Origin: Sphingobacterium tenebrionis
GTDB taxonomy: Bacteria > Bacteroidota > Bacteroidia > Sphingobacteriales > Sphingobacteriaceae
Assembly (NCBI RefSeq): GCF_037126265.1
Contig: NZ_JAYLLN010000004.1
Span: 102,228 to 166,227, forward strand
DNA: 64,000 nt
Reading direction: 5' to 3'
Part shown: piece after piece, positions 51,415 to 59,493 of the stretch
Numbering within the stretch: the stretch's first letter is position 1
How the letters are laid out: each line of letters opens with the position of its first letter
Translations under genes and position numbers: made by a program
The notes under the pieces: model-generated
What the model saw: the letters and a program-made list of their open reading frames with translations, nothing else
Told to the model about the DNA's origin: nothing
Database searches by the model: none

Positions 51415-52588
51415 GAAACTGACCATCGGTATGTTCGGATTTGGAGTGGTGGGACAAGGGTTATACGATATCATCAAAACAAAAAACTTAAACCTGGAGA
51501 TCAAGAAATTCGTGATCAAAAACGCAGATAAAAAAAGAACTTTACCTGCCGAATTGTTCAGTACAGATCCGAATGCGATTCTTGACGATCCAGAGATCAA
51601 TACCGTTGTGGAATTGATCGATGATGCCGAAGCAGCATTTGAAATCACCAAACGTGCATTATCTTCAGGCAAAAATGTGGTATCGGCAAATAAGAAAATG
51701 ATTGCTACCCATCTGGAGGAATTGACCGAAATCCAACAACAGCATGGTACATCCTTACTTTATGAAGGAGCGGTCTGCGGAAGTATCCCGATCATCAGAA
51801 ATCTGGAAGAATATTACGACAACGAATTGTTGCATTCGGTAAGCGGTATATTCAATGGTTCATCCAACTATATCCTTTCCAAGATCTTCAACGAGAACCA
51901 AAGTTATGATGCTGCCCTGAAAAAGGCGCAGGAATTAGGTTTTGCGGAAACCGACCCCACCTTGGATGTAGGCGGTTATGATCCAAAATACAAATTGGCC
52001 ATTGTAGCTTCCCATGCCTATGGGGTTTACATCGATCCGGAATTGATCCTTAATTTAGGAATCGACAAATTGGGAAATGCCGATATCAAATATGCCCGTG
52101 AGAAAAACTATAAGATCAAATTGATCCCATTGGCTAAAGAAGTATCCAATAACGAAGTCGTCCTATACGTATTGCCAAAATTCATTTCGAACAACAGTAT
52201 GTTGTACAATGTGGAAAATGAGAACAATGGGGTGTTGGTAAAAGCGGCTTTTGCCGATGAGCAATTTTTCTACGGAAAAGGCGCTGGTGGCCACCCAACC
52301 GGTTCTGCAGTGCTTTCAGATATCGCAGCGCTTCGTTATGACTACAAATACGAATACAAAAAACATTTAGAATCGCAAGAGGTAAGCTATACCACGAATT
52401 ACGACATTAAGGTATATTTCCGTTATGAGGATGAAGATGTATTGGAAAACATCAGCTTTATCAACATATCTGAACGATTCTACAGTGATGAACATAAGTA
52501 TGTGATCGGCACGATCAACATTCAAGAGATTATTGACAAACGATCATTGATCCATCAGGACGGGAATTTCCTAGCTGAAATTTTATAA
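51407..52588 (+). CDS. hom: Homoserine dehydrogenase
   Basis: 393 residues, a monofunctional, short form. NAD(P)-binding MFGFGVVGQGLYDII, then KNADKKRTLPAELF and VVELIDDAEAAFEITKRALSSGKNVVSANKKMIATH with the catalytic Lys region; active-site GSIPIIRNLEEYYDNELLHSVSGIFNGSSNYILSKI and FAETDPTLDVGGYDPKYKLAIVASHAYG. The C-terminal stretch after about 310 is short, with no clear ACT domain, so feedback regulation by threonine is not obvious. It supplies homoserine for MetX. Last enzyme of the riboswitch-controlled operon. Confidence 0.94.
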   Translation: MSKKLTIGMFGFGVVGQGLYDIIKTKNLNLEIKKFVIKNADKKRTLPAELFSTDPNAILDDPEINTVVELIDDAEAAFEITKRALSSGKNVVSANKKMIATHLEELTEIQQQHGTSLLYEGAVCGSIPIIRNLEEYYDNELLHSVSGIFNGSSNYILSKIFNENQSYDAALKKAQELGFAETDPTLDVGGYDPKYKLAIVASHAYGVYIDPELILNLGIDKLGNADIKYAREKNYKIKLIPLAKEVSNNEVVLYVLPKFISNNSMLYNVENENNGVLVKAAFADEQFFYGKGAGGHPTGSAVLSDIAALRYDYKYEYKKHLESQEVSYTTNYDIKVYFRYEDEDVLENISFINISERFYSDEHKYVIGTINIQEIIDKRSLIHQDGNFLAEIL

Positions 52589-52654
52589 GCCTATTTTCTT
52601 TCTTGATGCATATTTTTTAGTATATTGTCGTATAAACTTAAAAAATAAGAAGTC

Positions 52655-52843
52655 ATGAGAAAATGGAGTATGATGGGATTGCTCCAGGTAGTTAGTTTGG
52701 CATTATTTGCCCAAGAAGACACAACTACAGGAGAAGTTGTAGATAACGCATCACCTACAGCATTTGTGGTGATCGGCGTGATAATATTGATCGTTGTTAT
52801 TTACGTGTTATATAGTCGACAAAAAAGGCGATATAACGATTAA
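52655..52843 (+). CDS. Small single-helix membrane protein
   Basis: 62 residues: a hydrophobic N-terminus (MRKWSMMGLLQVVSLALFAQE) that resembles a signal peptide, a short acidic linker (DTTTGEVVDNASP) and a C-terminal helix (TAFVVIGVIILIVVIYVLYS) followed by basic RQKRRYND. This would place it in the inner membrane with a positively charged cytoplasmic tail. It lies 66 bp after hom and 13 bp before a terminator, so it may be the last gene of the met operon. No family is recognised. Confidence 0.6.
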   Translation: MRKWSMMGLLQVVSLALFAQEDTTTGEVVDNASPTAFVVIGVIILIVVIYVLYSRQKRRYND

Positions 52844-52855
52844 AAATAAAAAAGG

Positions 52856-52894
52856 AAAAAAGCTGTATCCGAACCAATGGGTACAGCTTTTTTT
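52856..52894 (+). terminator. Intrinsic terminator of the met operon region
   Basis: AAAAAGCTGTA...TACAGCTTTTT with an inner TCC/GGG extension, followed by a T-run. It ends the rightward transcript that includes the 62-residue protein. Confidence 0.85.
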
Positions 52895-52911
52895 GTGGTT
52901 ATTGGCTTCGG

Positions 52912-53022
52912 ACTGAAAGCATAGTGAAAGTAATGTAAAAGTATGTTTTTAGTAACCTAAGCATACTAAAACATGCTTTAAGTATGCTTTAACCTTGATT
53001 TCAGAGCGAAAACAACCTTTTA
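52912..53022 (+). repeat. About 110-bp dispersed intergenic repeat, copy B
   Basis: Same orientation and block order as copy A (25517-25629). It can form GTATGTTT/AAGCATAC (52941-52948 with 52959-52966), or the alternative AAGCATAC/GTATGCTT (52959-52966 with 52982-52989). It lies between the terminator at 52856-52894 and the convergent regulator gene. Confidence 0.75.
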
Positions 53023-53102
53023 CCATACAAAAAAGAGGCCTTATCAATTATTTGATAAGGCCTCTTCCTTAGTATTATTTACCGATATTGAATAGCTCCC
53101 GA

Positions 53103-54488
53103 TTAGTCTCTTTTCAAACCGTATTTTTCAATCTTACTGTATAAATGACTTCTTTGTATATCCAGATCGTCGGCTGTTTTGGACACATTCCAATTGTTCT
53201 TCTCCAATTTATATTTGATGAATTCACATTCCGAATAATCCTTGAAATCCTGGAAAGAAGTGAATTGCTCCAGGTCAAAACCTTTGGCCGTTGCTGTATC
53301 ATTTCCAGTAATTGATTTTGCCGATACCGGGCCTCCTGGGTTCGCAAATGTCAATACATCATCTTCCGTGATTTTCTTATCACAAAGAATGATCAACCTT
53401 TCGATCATATTGCGCAGCTCACGGATGTTACCTGTCCAAGGAAGAGATTGCAATGCCAGCATCGCATCTGGTGTAAAGGTTTTCACCGGCATGCTGTATT
53501 CTGCGCAGATTTCCTCACAGAACGAGTTTGCAAGCGTAGGAATATCATCCTTACGTTCTGCCAATGAAGGCACATGGATCAAGATCACACTTAAACGGTG
53601 GTACAAGTCCATACGGAAATTACCATCTTCGATTTCCTTCAACAGATCCTTATTGGTTGCGGCAATGACACGTACATTCACGTCGATTTCCTTTTCGCCA
53701 CCAACACGGGTTATTTTGTTTTCCTGCAGCGCACGAAGTACTTTCGCCTGTGCAGAAAGGCTCATGTCCCCTATCTCGTCCAAGAAAAGCGTTCCATTAT
53801 TGGCTTGCTCAAATTTTCCGATACGTTGTTTTACCGCCGAGGTGAATGATCCTTTCTCGTGCCCGAACAATTCGGATTCGATCAGTTCTGAAGGGATCGC
53901 CGCACAGTTCACCTCTACCAAAGTAGAGCTGGAGCGGGTAGACTTTTCGTGCAACCAACGCGCCACCAATTCTTTACCAGCACCGTTGGCACCGGTAATT
54001 AATACACGAGCTTCTGTTGGAGCAACTTTATCAATCGTTTCCTTGATCAAACTGATTCCAGAAGAATCCCCTAGGATTTCTTTGGTTTTGGAAAACTTCC
54101 GTTTTAGGACTTTGGTTTCCTTTACCAAGGATCCTTTTTCGAGTGCGTTACGAACAGTGATCAACAAACGGTTCAGATCCAAGGGTTTTTCCAAGAAATC
54201 AAAAGCGCCTTTACGGGCTGCTTCTACCGCTGTTTCGATCGTACCGTGACCAGAGATCATTATGAACGGGATATCAGAGAATTCTTTGGCAGCGGTCAAC
54301 ACTTCCATTCCATCCATCTTGTTCATCTTGATATCACATAGTACAAGATCGATCTTCTCCTTTTTAAGGATTTTCAGACCATCTTCACCGTTATCGACAT
54401 CAAGTACTTTGTAGTCTTCATATTCTAGGATATCACGAAGGGAACTTCGGATAGGGCGTTCATCATCGATGATTAAAACTGTAGTCAT
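53103..54488 (-). CDS. Sigma54-dependent NtrC-family response regulator
   Basis: 461 residues from the ATG at 54486-54488 (MTTVLIIDDERPIRSSL); an ATG 20 codons earlier gives a hydrophobic extension unlike receivers. Receiver domain 1-120 with phosphoacceptor Asp in LVLCDIKM, Thr/Lys in MISGHGTIE and FLEKPLDL. AAA+ domain about 145-380 with Walker A ITGANGAGKELV, GHEKGSFTSAV (the sigma54-contact loop, canonical GAFTGA; here GSFTSA), Walker B GTLFLDEIGDM and arginine finger region; C-terminal Fis HTH about 425-460 (NWNVSKTADDLDIQRSHLYSKIEKYG). It activates sigma54 promoters when phosphorylated. No cognate histidine kinase is adjacent. Confidence 0.93.
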   Translation of the reverse strand: MTTVLIIDDERPIRSSLRDILEYEDYKVLDVDNGEDGLKILKKEKIDLVLCDIKMNKMDGMEVLTAAKEFSDIPFIMISGHGTIETAVEAARKGAFDFLEKPLDLNRLLITVRNALEKGSLVKETKVLKRKFSKTKEILGDSSGISLIKETIDKVAPTEARVLITGANGAGKELVARWLHEKSTRSSSTLVEVNCAAIPSELIESELFGHEKGSFTSAVKQRIGKFEQANNGTLFLDEIGDMSLSAQAKVLRALQENKITRVGGEKEIDVNVRVIAATNKDLLKEIEDGNFRMDLYHRLSVILIHVPSLAERKDDIPTLANSFCEEICAEYSMPVKTFTPDAMLALQSLPWTGNIRELRNMIERLIILCDKKITEDDVLTFANPGGPVSAKSITGNDTATAKGFDLEQFTSFQDFKDYSECEFIKYKLEKNNWNVSKTADDLDIQRSHLYSKIEKYGLKRD

Positions 54489-54541
54489 ATAAAATGTTCC
54501 TATTTTTCTAGGCTGCGATAATTTAACAAATAAAGTAAAAA

Positions 54542-54915
54542 GAAGCAAACTTTATAAGCCGGGTTCTGTATCCCCGAGGGGATTTCTATCATTTATCTAG
54601 GATTATGCTCGCGCATAACCTCCATCAACCTACCCATTGTGAGGTCCCGAAGGAAGAAAACGAGCAGCTTTCGACTCTCACAACCTATTTGGTTTTTCAA
54701 CACACGAGGTTTACCGAGATGTATGTTACCATACAAATCCGTGAGCTCTTACCTCACGTTTTCACCCTTACCATGTTGCCATGGCGGTATCATTTCTGTG
54801 GCACTTGCTGTCTACCCGAAGGCATCCTTCCTGTTAGGAAGCGTGTTGCTCTGTGTTGCCCGGACTTTCCTCTCGCCTTATTCGATAAAGGCCAGCGATA
54901 GAACGAGTTTGCTTC
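54542..54915 (-). ncRNA. rnpB: RNase P RNA (bacterial class A)
   Basis: Read on the minus strand, the 374-nt RNA has P1 ends GAAGCAAACT (54906-54915) and AGTTTGCTTC (54542-54551), the invariant GAGGAAAGTCCGGGC (P4/CR-I) near the 5' end, AGGGTGAAAA and GGTAAACC-type central conserved elements, and ACAGAACCCGGCTTATA (P4 3' strand) near the 3' end. It is the catalytic RNA that cuts the 5' leader from tRNA precursors. Its 5' end lies 7 nt after an exact Bacteroidota -7 box. Confidence 0.97.
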
Positions 54916-54921
54916 AAGCTG

Positions 54922-54929
54922 CAAAACTA
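54922..54929 (-). promoter_or_regulatory. -7 element of the rnpB promoter
   Basis: On the minus strand TAGTTTTG is an exact TAnnTTTG, 6 nt before the predicted 5' end of RNase P RNA. No strong -33 match lies 19-22 bp upstream. Confidence 0.65.
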
Positions 54930-55112
54930 CGAAAAAAACAATTTAATATCGGCCTAACGAAATACTATATCGTTGTTGTTATAACTTATAATTATTTGAA
55001 AGTTTTTTGTTTTCTATTGTAGCGAAATGAATTTTAGTTTCGTCATAGGAGAAACATTTATGCGCAACATGTTTATTTTATTCATTCACAAATTAATTTT
55101 AATAAATAATAT

Positions 55113-55505
55113 ATGAAAACTATTTCTTACTTAAAGATTGCTACAGCGATTGCACTTATTTCATTCAGCACTTCATGCAAAAAGAAAAAAACTGAGCCTA
55201 ATCCAGTAAGTATCGCTTACAAAATCACGACTGCATCGAAAGAAAAGATTAAAATGACCAATCTTTCCGTAACCAGTACAAAAGGAAAAGACTCAGTGAT
55301 CACAGCTGCACTGGATGTTCCTAAAACCGTGGCTACTAGACGTGCTATGCCAGGAAAAGGCTATACGGTAGCGTTGAAGACAAAGATCGATAAACCAGCA
55401 AAAATTACCTTGGAGATCCTAGTAAACAATAAAGTAGTAAAAACTTCCAAAGACATTGATGTTAAGGATATCAGCAAGGAAGTTAAATTAGAACATAAGT
55501 TTTAA
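55113..55505 (+). CDS. Small lipoprotein of unknown function
   Basis: 130 residues. Signal peptide with lipobox FSTSC (Cys22) followed by KKKKTEPNP. The mature region has two beta-rich repeats: VSIAYKITTASKEKIKMTNLSVTSTKGKDSVITAAL and KVVKTSKDIDVKDISKEVKLEHKF, an immunoglobulin-like small fold. The Lys-rich stretch after Cys is unusual for a surface-exported lipoprotein of this phylum, so it probably stays on the periplasmic side. A monocistronic gene with a terminator right after it. No family recognised. Confidence 0.72.
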   Translation: MKTISYLKIATAIALISFSTSCKKKKTEPNPVSIAYKITTASKEKIKMTNLSVTSTKGKDSVITAALDVPKTVATRRAMPGKGYTVALKTKIDKPAKITLEILVNNKVVKTSKDIDVKDISKEVKLEHKF

Positions 55506-55563
55506 GTTGATAGATGCGCTATATGAATATATAAATTTTTAGAACTCTCTTTTTACCCTAGTT

Positions 55564-55596
55564 AACCATAGCTCCAAATCGAGCTATGGTTTTTTT
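55564..55596 (+). terminator. Intrinsic terminator of the small lipoprotein gene
   Basis: AACCATAGCTC (55564-55574) pairs with GAGCTATGGTT (55581-55591), followed by TTTTTTT. It lies about 60 bp after the stop. Confidence 0.9.
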
Positions 55597-55692
55597 GTTA
55601 ACAAATAAATAATATTAACATATTAATCATTAACTTTCCCCTAACAATATATTTTTACTTTTGCTGAATAAATCAATATTAACTGTCATTGG

Positions 55693-56352
55693 ATGAATCG
55701 GATAAAGCTTCTCTATCGGTTAAACAAAACCAACTTGAGCATTTTTTTCGTTTGGTATGTGCTCATTAGTGTAATTGTCTTTTCAACCCCACGTATCAGT
55801 TCGTTCCAATGGATCAATTCCATGAACCACCAGATACTGGATTATTTTTTCAGTCTGCTCACCCAATTCGGTGATGGCATTTTCGTGATGCTCGTGGCGG
55901 TACTATTCTTTTTTCTAAGATCAAGAAAGATCGGTATTGCCATTGCTGCCAGCTATATTGGTTCCGGATTGATCTGTTCGGTACTAAAAAGATCTTTTCA
56001 GGCGCATCGTCCGGCTTTTTTTCTTAAAGAAGACCCCAGCTTCCATTCCCTATCCTGGCTACCCTTATCCCATCATAATGCCTTTCCATCTGGACATACC
56101 ACCTCAGCCTTTGCTTTAGCTTTTACCTTAATGCTATTCAGCAAGGATAAAAGGCTGGCCATGATGGCTATGGTTCTGGCTTGCCTGACGGGGTATTCAA
56201 GGGTTTACTTGGGTCAGCATTTTTTGGATGATGTGTGGTTTGGATCCATCCTTGGAGCAGGTTTTTCTTGTCTGTATTTTCTGATGTATTCCTATTTCGG
56301 CGAGAAAAAACTAAGCCGAAGCCAACTCTTTCCCCCTTCATTTAAGATATAA
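55693..56352 (+). CDS. PAP2-family membrane phosphatase
   Basis: 219 residues, five or six membrane segments. PAP2 motifs: KRSFQAHRPAFF (K-x6-RP), PLSHHNAFPSGHTTSAFALAF (PSGH) and YSRVYLGQHFLDDVWFG (SR-x5-H-x3-D). It removes a lipid phosphate, for example undecaprenyl or phosphatidyl-type, at the periplasmic face. It begins a rightward run with GtrA and a GT39-like enzyme, so undecaprenyl-phosphate recycling or lipid A modification is likely (inference). Confidence 0.93.
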   Translation: MNRIKLLYRLNKTNLSIFFVWYVLISVIVFSTPRISSFQWINSMNHQILDYFFSLLTQFGDGIFVMLVAVLFFFLRSRKIGIAIAASYIGSGLICSVLKRSFQAHRPAFFLKEDPSFHSLSWLPLSHHNAFPSGHTTSAFALAFTLMLFSKDKRLAMMAMVLACLTGYSRVYLGQHFLDDVWFGSILGAGFSCLYFLMYSYFGEKKLSRSQLFPPSFKI

Positions 56353-56354
56353 CC

Positions 56355-56741
56355 ATGTGGAAACTATTCATTAGCCTGTTAAAATTTGGCCTTGTTGGGT
56401 TATTGGGAATGGGGATCGACTTTGGAATAACCTGGCTGCTGAAAGAAAAATTAAACACGAATAAATTCTTTGCCAATGCCTGCGGTTTTTATTGTGCAGT
56501 GGTCAGCAATTATTGCCTGAACCGCATCTGGACCTTTTCCAACAACAATCCACAGATTGCCAAACAGTTCCTCCAATACGCACTTTTCAGTATCATTGGC
56601 TTGGGTATAAATACACTCATCATATACCTCTGCAGTACCAAATGGAAAATCAATTTCTATTTGGCAAAGGTATTTGCGATTGGAATTGTTTTTCTCTGGA
56701 ACTTCTCCATCAACCATTTAATCACATTTGGACATGGATAA
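56355..56741 (+). CDS. GtrA-family membrane protein
   Basis: 128 residues with four membrane helices: LLKFGLVGLLGMGIDFGITWLL, FFANACGFYCAVVSNYCLNRIWTF (GtrA signature with the conserved N/R-W-T-F), FLQYALFSIIGLGINTLIIYL, and AKVFAIGIVFLWNFSINHLITFGHG. GtrA proteins flip or anchor polyprenyl-linked sugars. It is 2 bp after the PAP2 gene and overlaps the GT39 start by 8 nt. Confidence 0.92.
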   Translation: MWKLFISLLKFGLVGLLGMGIDFGITWLLKEKLNTNKFFANACGFYCAVVSNYCLNRIWTFSNNNPQIAKQFLQYALFSIIGLGINTLIIYLCSTKWKINFYLAKVFAIGIVFLWNFSINHLITFGHG

Positions 56742-58263
56742 GGCATTCCGCATCAAATTACGGTGGCTGATTTTACTGAGTACTTTGGTACGGATCCTAT
56801 TTGCTAACCTGTTGGAGTTGGGTAATGATGAGGTCTATTATTATACCTATGCCCTACAGCCTGATTGGAACCATTTCGACCATCCACCAATGATCGGGTT
56901 CCTGATCAAATTCTTCACCTTGAACCTGCACTGGGTAAACACCTTTTCCATGCGATTGGGAGCTATATTCCTGGCTGCCCTTAATACCTGGATCATTGCC
57001 TGCATTGTCAGGAGGATCGCGAATGATCGCGCAGCTTTTATTGCAGCGATCTTATTTACCGCATCGATCTATTCCAGCATTATTTCTGGGATTTTCATCC
57101 TTCCAGATTCGATCTGCAATACCTTTTGGTTGGCCGCACTATACTGTATGGTACTGATCGTAAAACCAAAAGACAAAAAAGAACAGACCGAGGCGCTTCT
57201 GTTTCTTGGCGTTTGGATCGGTTTAGCATGTATGAGTAAGGTTCATGGCATTTTTCTCTGGTTAGGTTTCTTGGCGTATCTATTCTTGCATCAACGGTCT
57301 TTATTGAAAAATTGGGCATTTTATGTTTCCTTGATCATCAGTGGTCTGATTATTTCCCCTATCGTGCTTTGGAATATTCAACATGATTTTATCACTTGGC
57401 GCTTTCATGGTGAACGGGTAAGTTTATTGGATGCTGGAATACAGATACACTTCTTCCTGCAGGCTTTTTTTGGTCAAGTATTATACAATAATCCACTTTT
57501 ATGCCTTATTTACGCCTATTTAGCCCTTGCAGTAATCAAAAACTGGAAATACCATACTCAGCATTGTAGGAAAGAAATTGCGGTGATACTCTATTGTGGC
57601 CTACCGATTATATTCATAGCCAGCTTTATCTCTCTTTTTAAACAAGTGCTTCCCCATTGGAGCGGTGCAGGCTTCTTTTCGATCATGATCTTAGCTGCCG
57701 TTTGGATCGACCAGGAATTGAGCTTGGAAAAGATTCGAACAGTGCGTAAAGTGTTCAATGGGATGTTGATTTTTACACTCGGATTTATGATCCTTGCTGT
57801 ATGCATTATTCGTTTTTATCCAGGCAACCCAATCGGTATTAAAAGCGGTAATGAGCTTGGAAAAGAAGATGTTTCCATCGAAATGATAGGTTGGGAGCAA
57901 TTTGCCAAGGAATTTGAAAAAATCCGCTCGGAAGATCTGGAACAAAAGAGAATGCAGGAAAATGACCCCATCTTGGTCAATAAATGGTTCCCTGCTGGAC
58001 ATATCCTATTTTACGTGGCTAGGCCTTTGGGAATTCCCATATTAGGGGAAGGCAAATTACATGACCTGCATAAATTCGCGTGGCTGAACAACATGGCAAA
58101 CCCTATACAGATTACTGATGATGCCTATTATATCAGTCCTTCCAATAATCATGTAGAGCCATACGAAATATACGGGGAAGATTTTGAATCAATCAATCTA
58201 AGAAAGGTAATCCAGCAGAAAAGAGCTGGAGCTGTGGTAAGGAAATGGTATGTATCATCTTAA
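56734..58263 (+). CDS. GT39-family (ArnT/PMT-like) membrane glycosyltransferase
   Basis: I start at the ATG at 56734 (MDKAFRIKLRWL, about 509 residues); a TTG two codons earlier is possible. About ten membrane helices. The catalytic loop NDEVYYYTYALQPDWNHFDHPPMIGFL has the acidic residues and HP/HPP motif of PMT_2/ArnT enzymes, then IFILPDSICNTFWLAALY (DxxxN region). A periplasmic C-terminal domain follows (about 375-509, VSIEMIGWEQFAKEF). It would transfer a sugar from a polyprenyl-phosphate donor to a lipid or protein outside the membrane; the PAP2 and GtrA neighbours fit that chemistry. Confidence 0.88.
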   Translation: MDKAFRIKLRWLILLSTLVRILFANLLELGNDEVYYYTYALQPDWNHFDHPPMIGFLIKFFTLNLHWVNTFSMRLGAIFLAALNTWIIACIVRRIANDRAAFIAAILFTASIYSSIISGIFILPDSICNTFWLAALYCMVLIVKPKDKKEQTEALLFLGVWIGLACMSKVHGIFLWLGFLAYLFLHQRSLLKNWAFYVSLIISGLIISPIVLWNIQHDFITWRFHGERVSLLDAGIQIHFFLQAFFGQVLYNNPLLCLIYAYLALAVIKNWKYHTQHCRKEIAVILYCGLPIIFIASFISLFKQVLPHWSGAGFFSIMILAAVWIDQELSLEKIRTVRKVFNGMLIFTLGFMILAVCIIRFYPGNPIGIKSGNELGKEDVSIEMIGWEQFAKEFEKIRSEDLEQKRMQENDPILVNKWFPAGHILFYVARPLGIPILGEGKLHDLHKFAWLNNMANPIQITDDAYYISPSNNHVEPYEIYGEDFESINLRKVIQQKRAGAVVRKWYVSS

Positions 58264-58295
58264 AGGAGCAAAACGGATATTAGGTGAAGACCTTA

Positions 58296-59492
58296 TTAAA
58301 GATCATTTGCGATAGCATACCCTGCTGCCCAAGCCCATTGGAAGTTATAACCGCCCAACCAACCGGTAATATCGACGGCTTCGCCACCAAAGTAAAGCCC
58401 TGGAACTGCTTTGGCAGTTAAGGTTTTGGGATTCAGCTCTTCTGTATTCACCCCACCACGCATGACCTCCGCCTTATCGTAGCCCTTATCGCCTGCAGGC
58501 TTGACCTTGAACTTATGGATGGTATCTACGATGAGTTTTGCATCATTTTTACCTAGGGAAGCGATCTTCACCGTAGTGGGTAAGAATTTTCCGAATGCTT
58601 CAACGGTTCTCTTGGTGAAATAATCATTCATCAGCTGTGCAACGGTCCTTCTTCCACCCTGCTCCCTTTCCTGCTTAATGAGGGTATCCATTTTGAATTT
58701 CGGCAATAAATCGATGCTGAACGTTTCCCCAGGTCTCCAATAGGAAGAAATCTGTAGAATAGCCGGACCACTCAGACCCCAATGGGTAAATAGGATATTT
58801 TCTTCAAAGCTGATCTTTTCATTATATACTTTAGAAAAGATGGAATTTCCGGCCAAAGAGGCATACCAGTCGGCATCCTTTCCGGTGATGGTCAAAGGCA
58901 CTAAGGCTGGCGCTGTAGGTACAATTCCCAATCCGAATTTTCTCGCTATGCGTAATGCAAAATCGGAAGCTCCCAATTTAGCAACCGGTAGACCTCCAGA
59001 GGCAATCACGACTTTGGGGCTGTGGATCTTTTGGGTTTTCCCATCCTTCACAAAGGTTATTTCAAAACCTCCTTCTGTTTTTTCGACATCCTTCACTTCG
59101 GTATTCAACCAGATATCCTGCTTGGTTTCAAACATCAATTTGCTAAAAACCGCTACAATATCCTTTGCCTTATTGCTTTTGGGAAAAAGTTGCCCCAATG
59201 TCTTTTCTTCCCCTTGAATGCCTCCGAAATTCTCAAAGAAATTTTGGGTATCTTCAACAGTCCATTGGGAGAAAACTGCATGCAGAAATGCCGGGTTCTC
59301 CGAAACAAAATTTTCAGGTTGGGTATATAGATTCGTAAAATTACAACGTCCACCGCCAGAGATCAGGATTTTCGCTCCAGGCTTATCGTTCCTTTCTAAT
59401 AGTAAGGTTTTTTTGCCCAGCAGCCCTGCCTGTGCGGCACACATCAATCCGCAGGCACCAGCTCCTATGATAATGGCGTCGTAATTCTTCAT
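58296..59492 (-). CDS. BaiN/HI0933-family FAD-dependent oxidoreductase
   Basis: 398 residues. N-terminal dinucleotide fold DAIIIGAGACGLMCAAQAGLLGKKTLLLERND, GAKILISGGGRCNFTN (family signature), the middle NSIFSKVYNEKISFEENILFTHWGLSGPAILQ and the C-terminal FAD signature GLYFGGEAVDITGWLGGYNFQWAWAAG. HI0933/YhiN/BaiN family flavoproteins reduce organic substrates, but physiological substrates are known for few. It is 2 bp downstream of the Gfo/Idh gene and likely co-transcribed with it and argS. Confidence 0.94.
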   Translation of the reverse strand: MKNYDAIIIGAGACGLMCAAQAGLLGKKTLLLERNDKPGAKILISGGGRCNFTNLYTQPENFVSENPAFLHAVFSQWTVEDTQNFFENFGGIQGEEKTLGQLFPKSNKAKDIVAVFSKLMFETKQDIWLNTEVKDVEKTEGGFEITFVKDGKTQKIHSPKVVIASGGLPVAKLGASDFALRIARKFGLGIVPTAPALVPLTITGKDADWYASLAGNSIFSKVYNEKISFEENILFTHWGLSGPAILQISSYWRPGETFSIDLLPKFKMDTLIKQEREQGGRRTVAQLMNDYFTKRTVEAFGKFLPTTVKIASLGKNDAKLIVDTIHKFKVKPAGDKGYDKAEVMRGGVNTEELNPKTLTAKAVPGLYFGGEAVDITGWLGGYNFQWAWAAGYAIANDL

Positions 59493-59493
59493 C

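Noticed and set aside
53242..54249. 335-residue open frame on the plus strand opposite the response regulator
   Set aside because: It lies wholly antisense to a conserved NtrC-family protein, has low-complexity Ser/Arg-rich translation, and shows no family pattern.
54605..55022. Open frames of about 100-127 residues on the plus strand
   Set aside because: They overlap RNase P RNA, whose conserved core explains this sequence.
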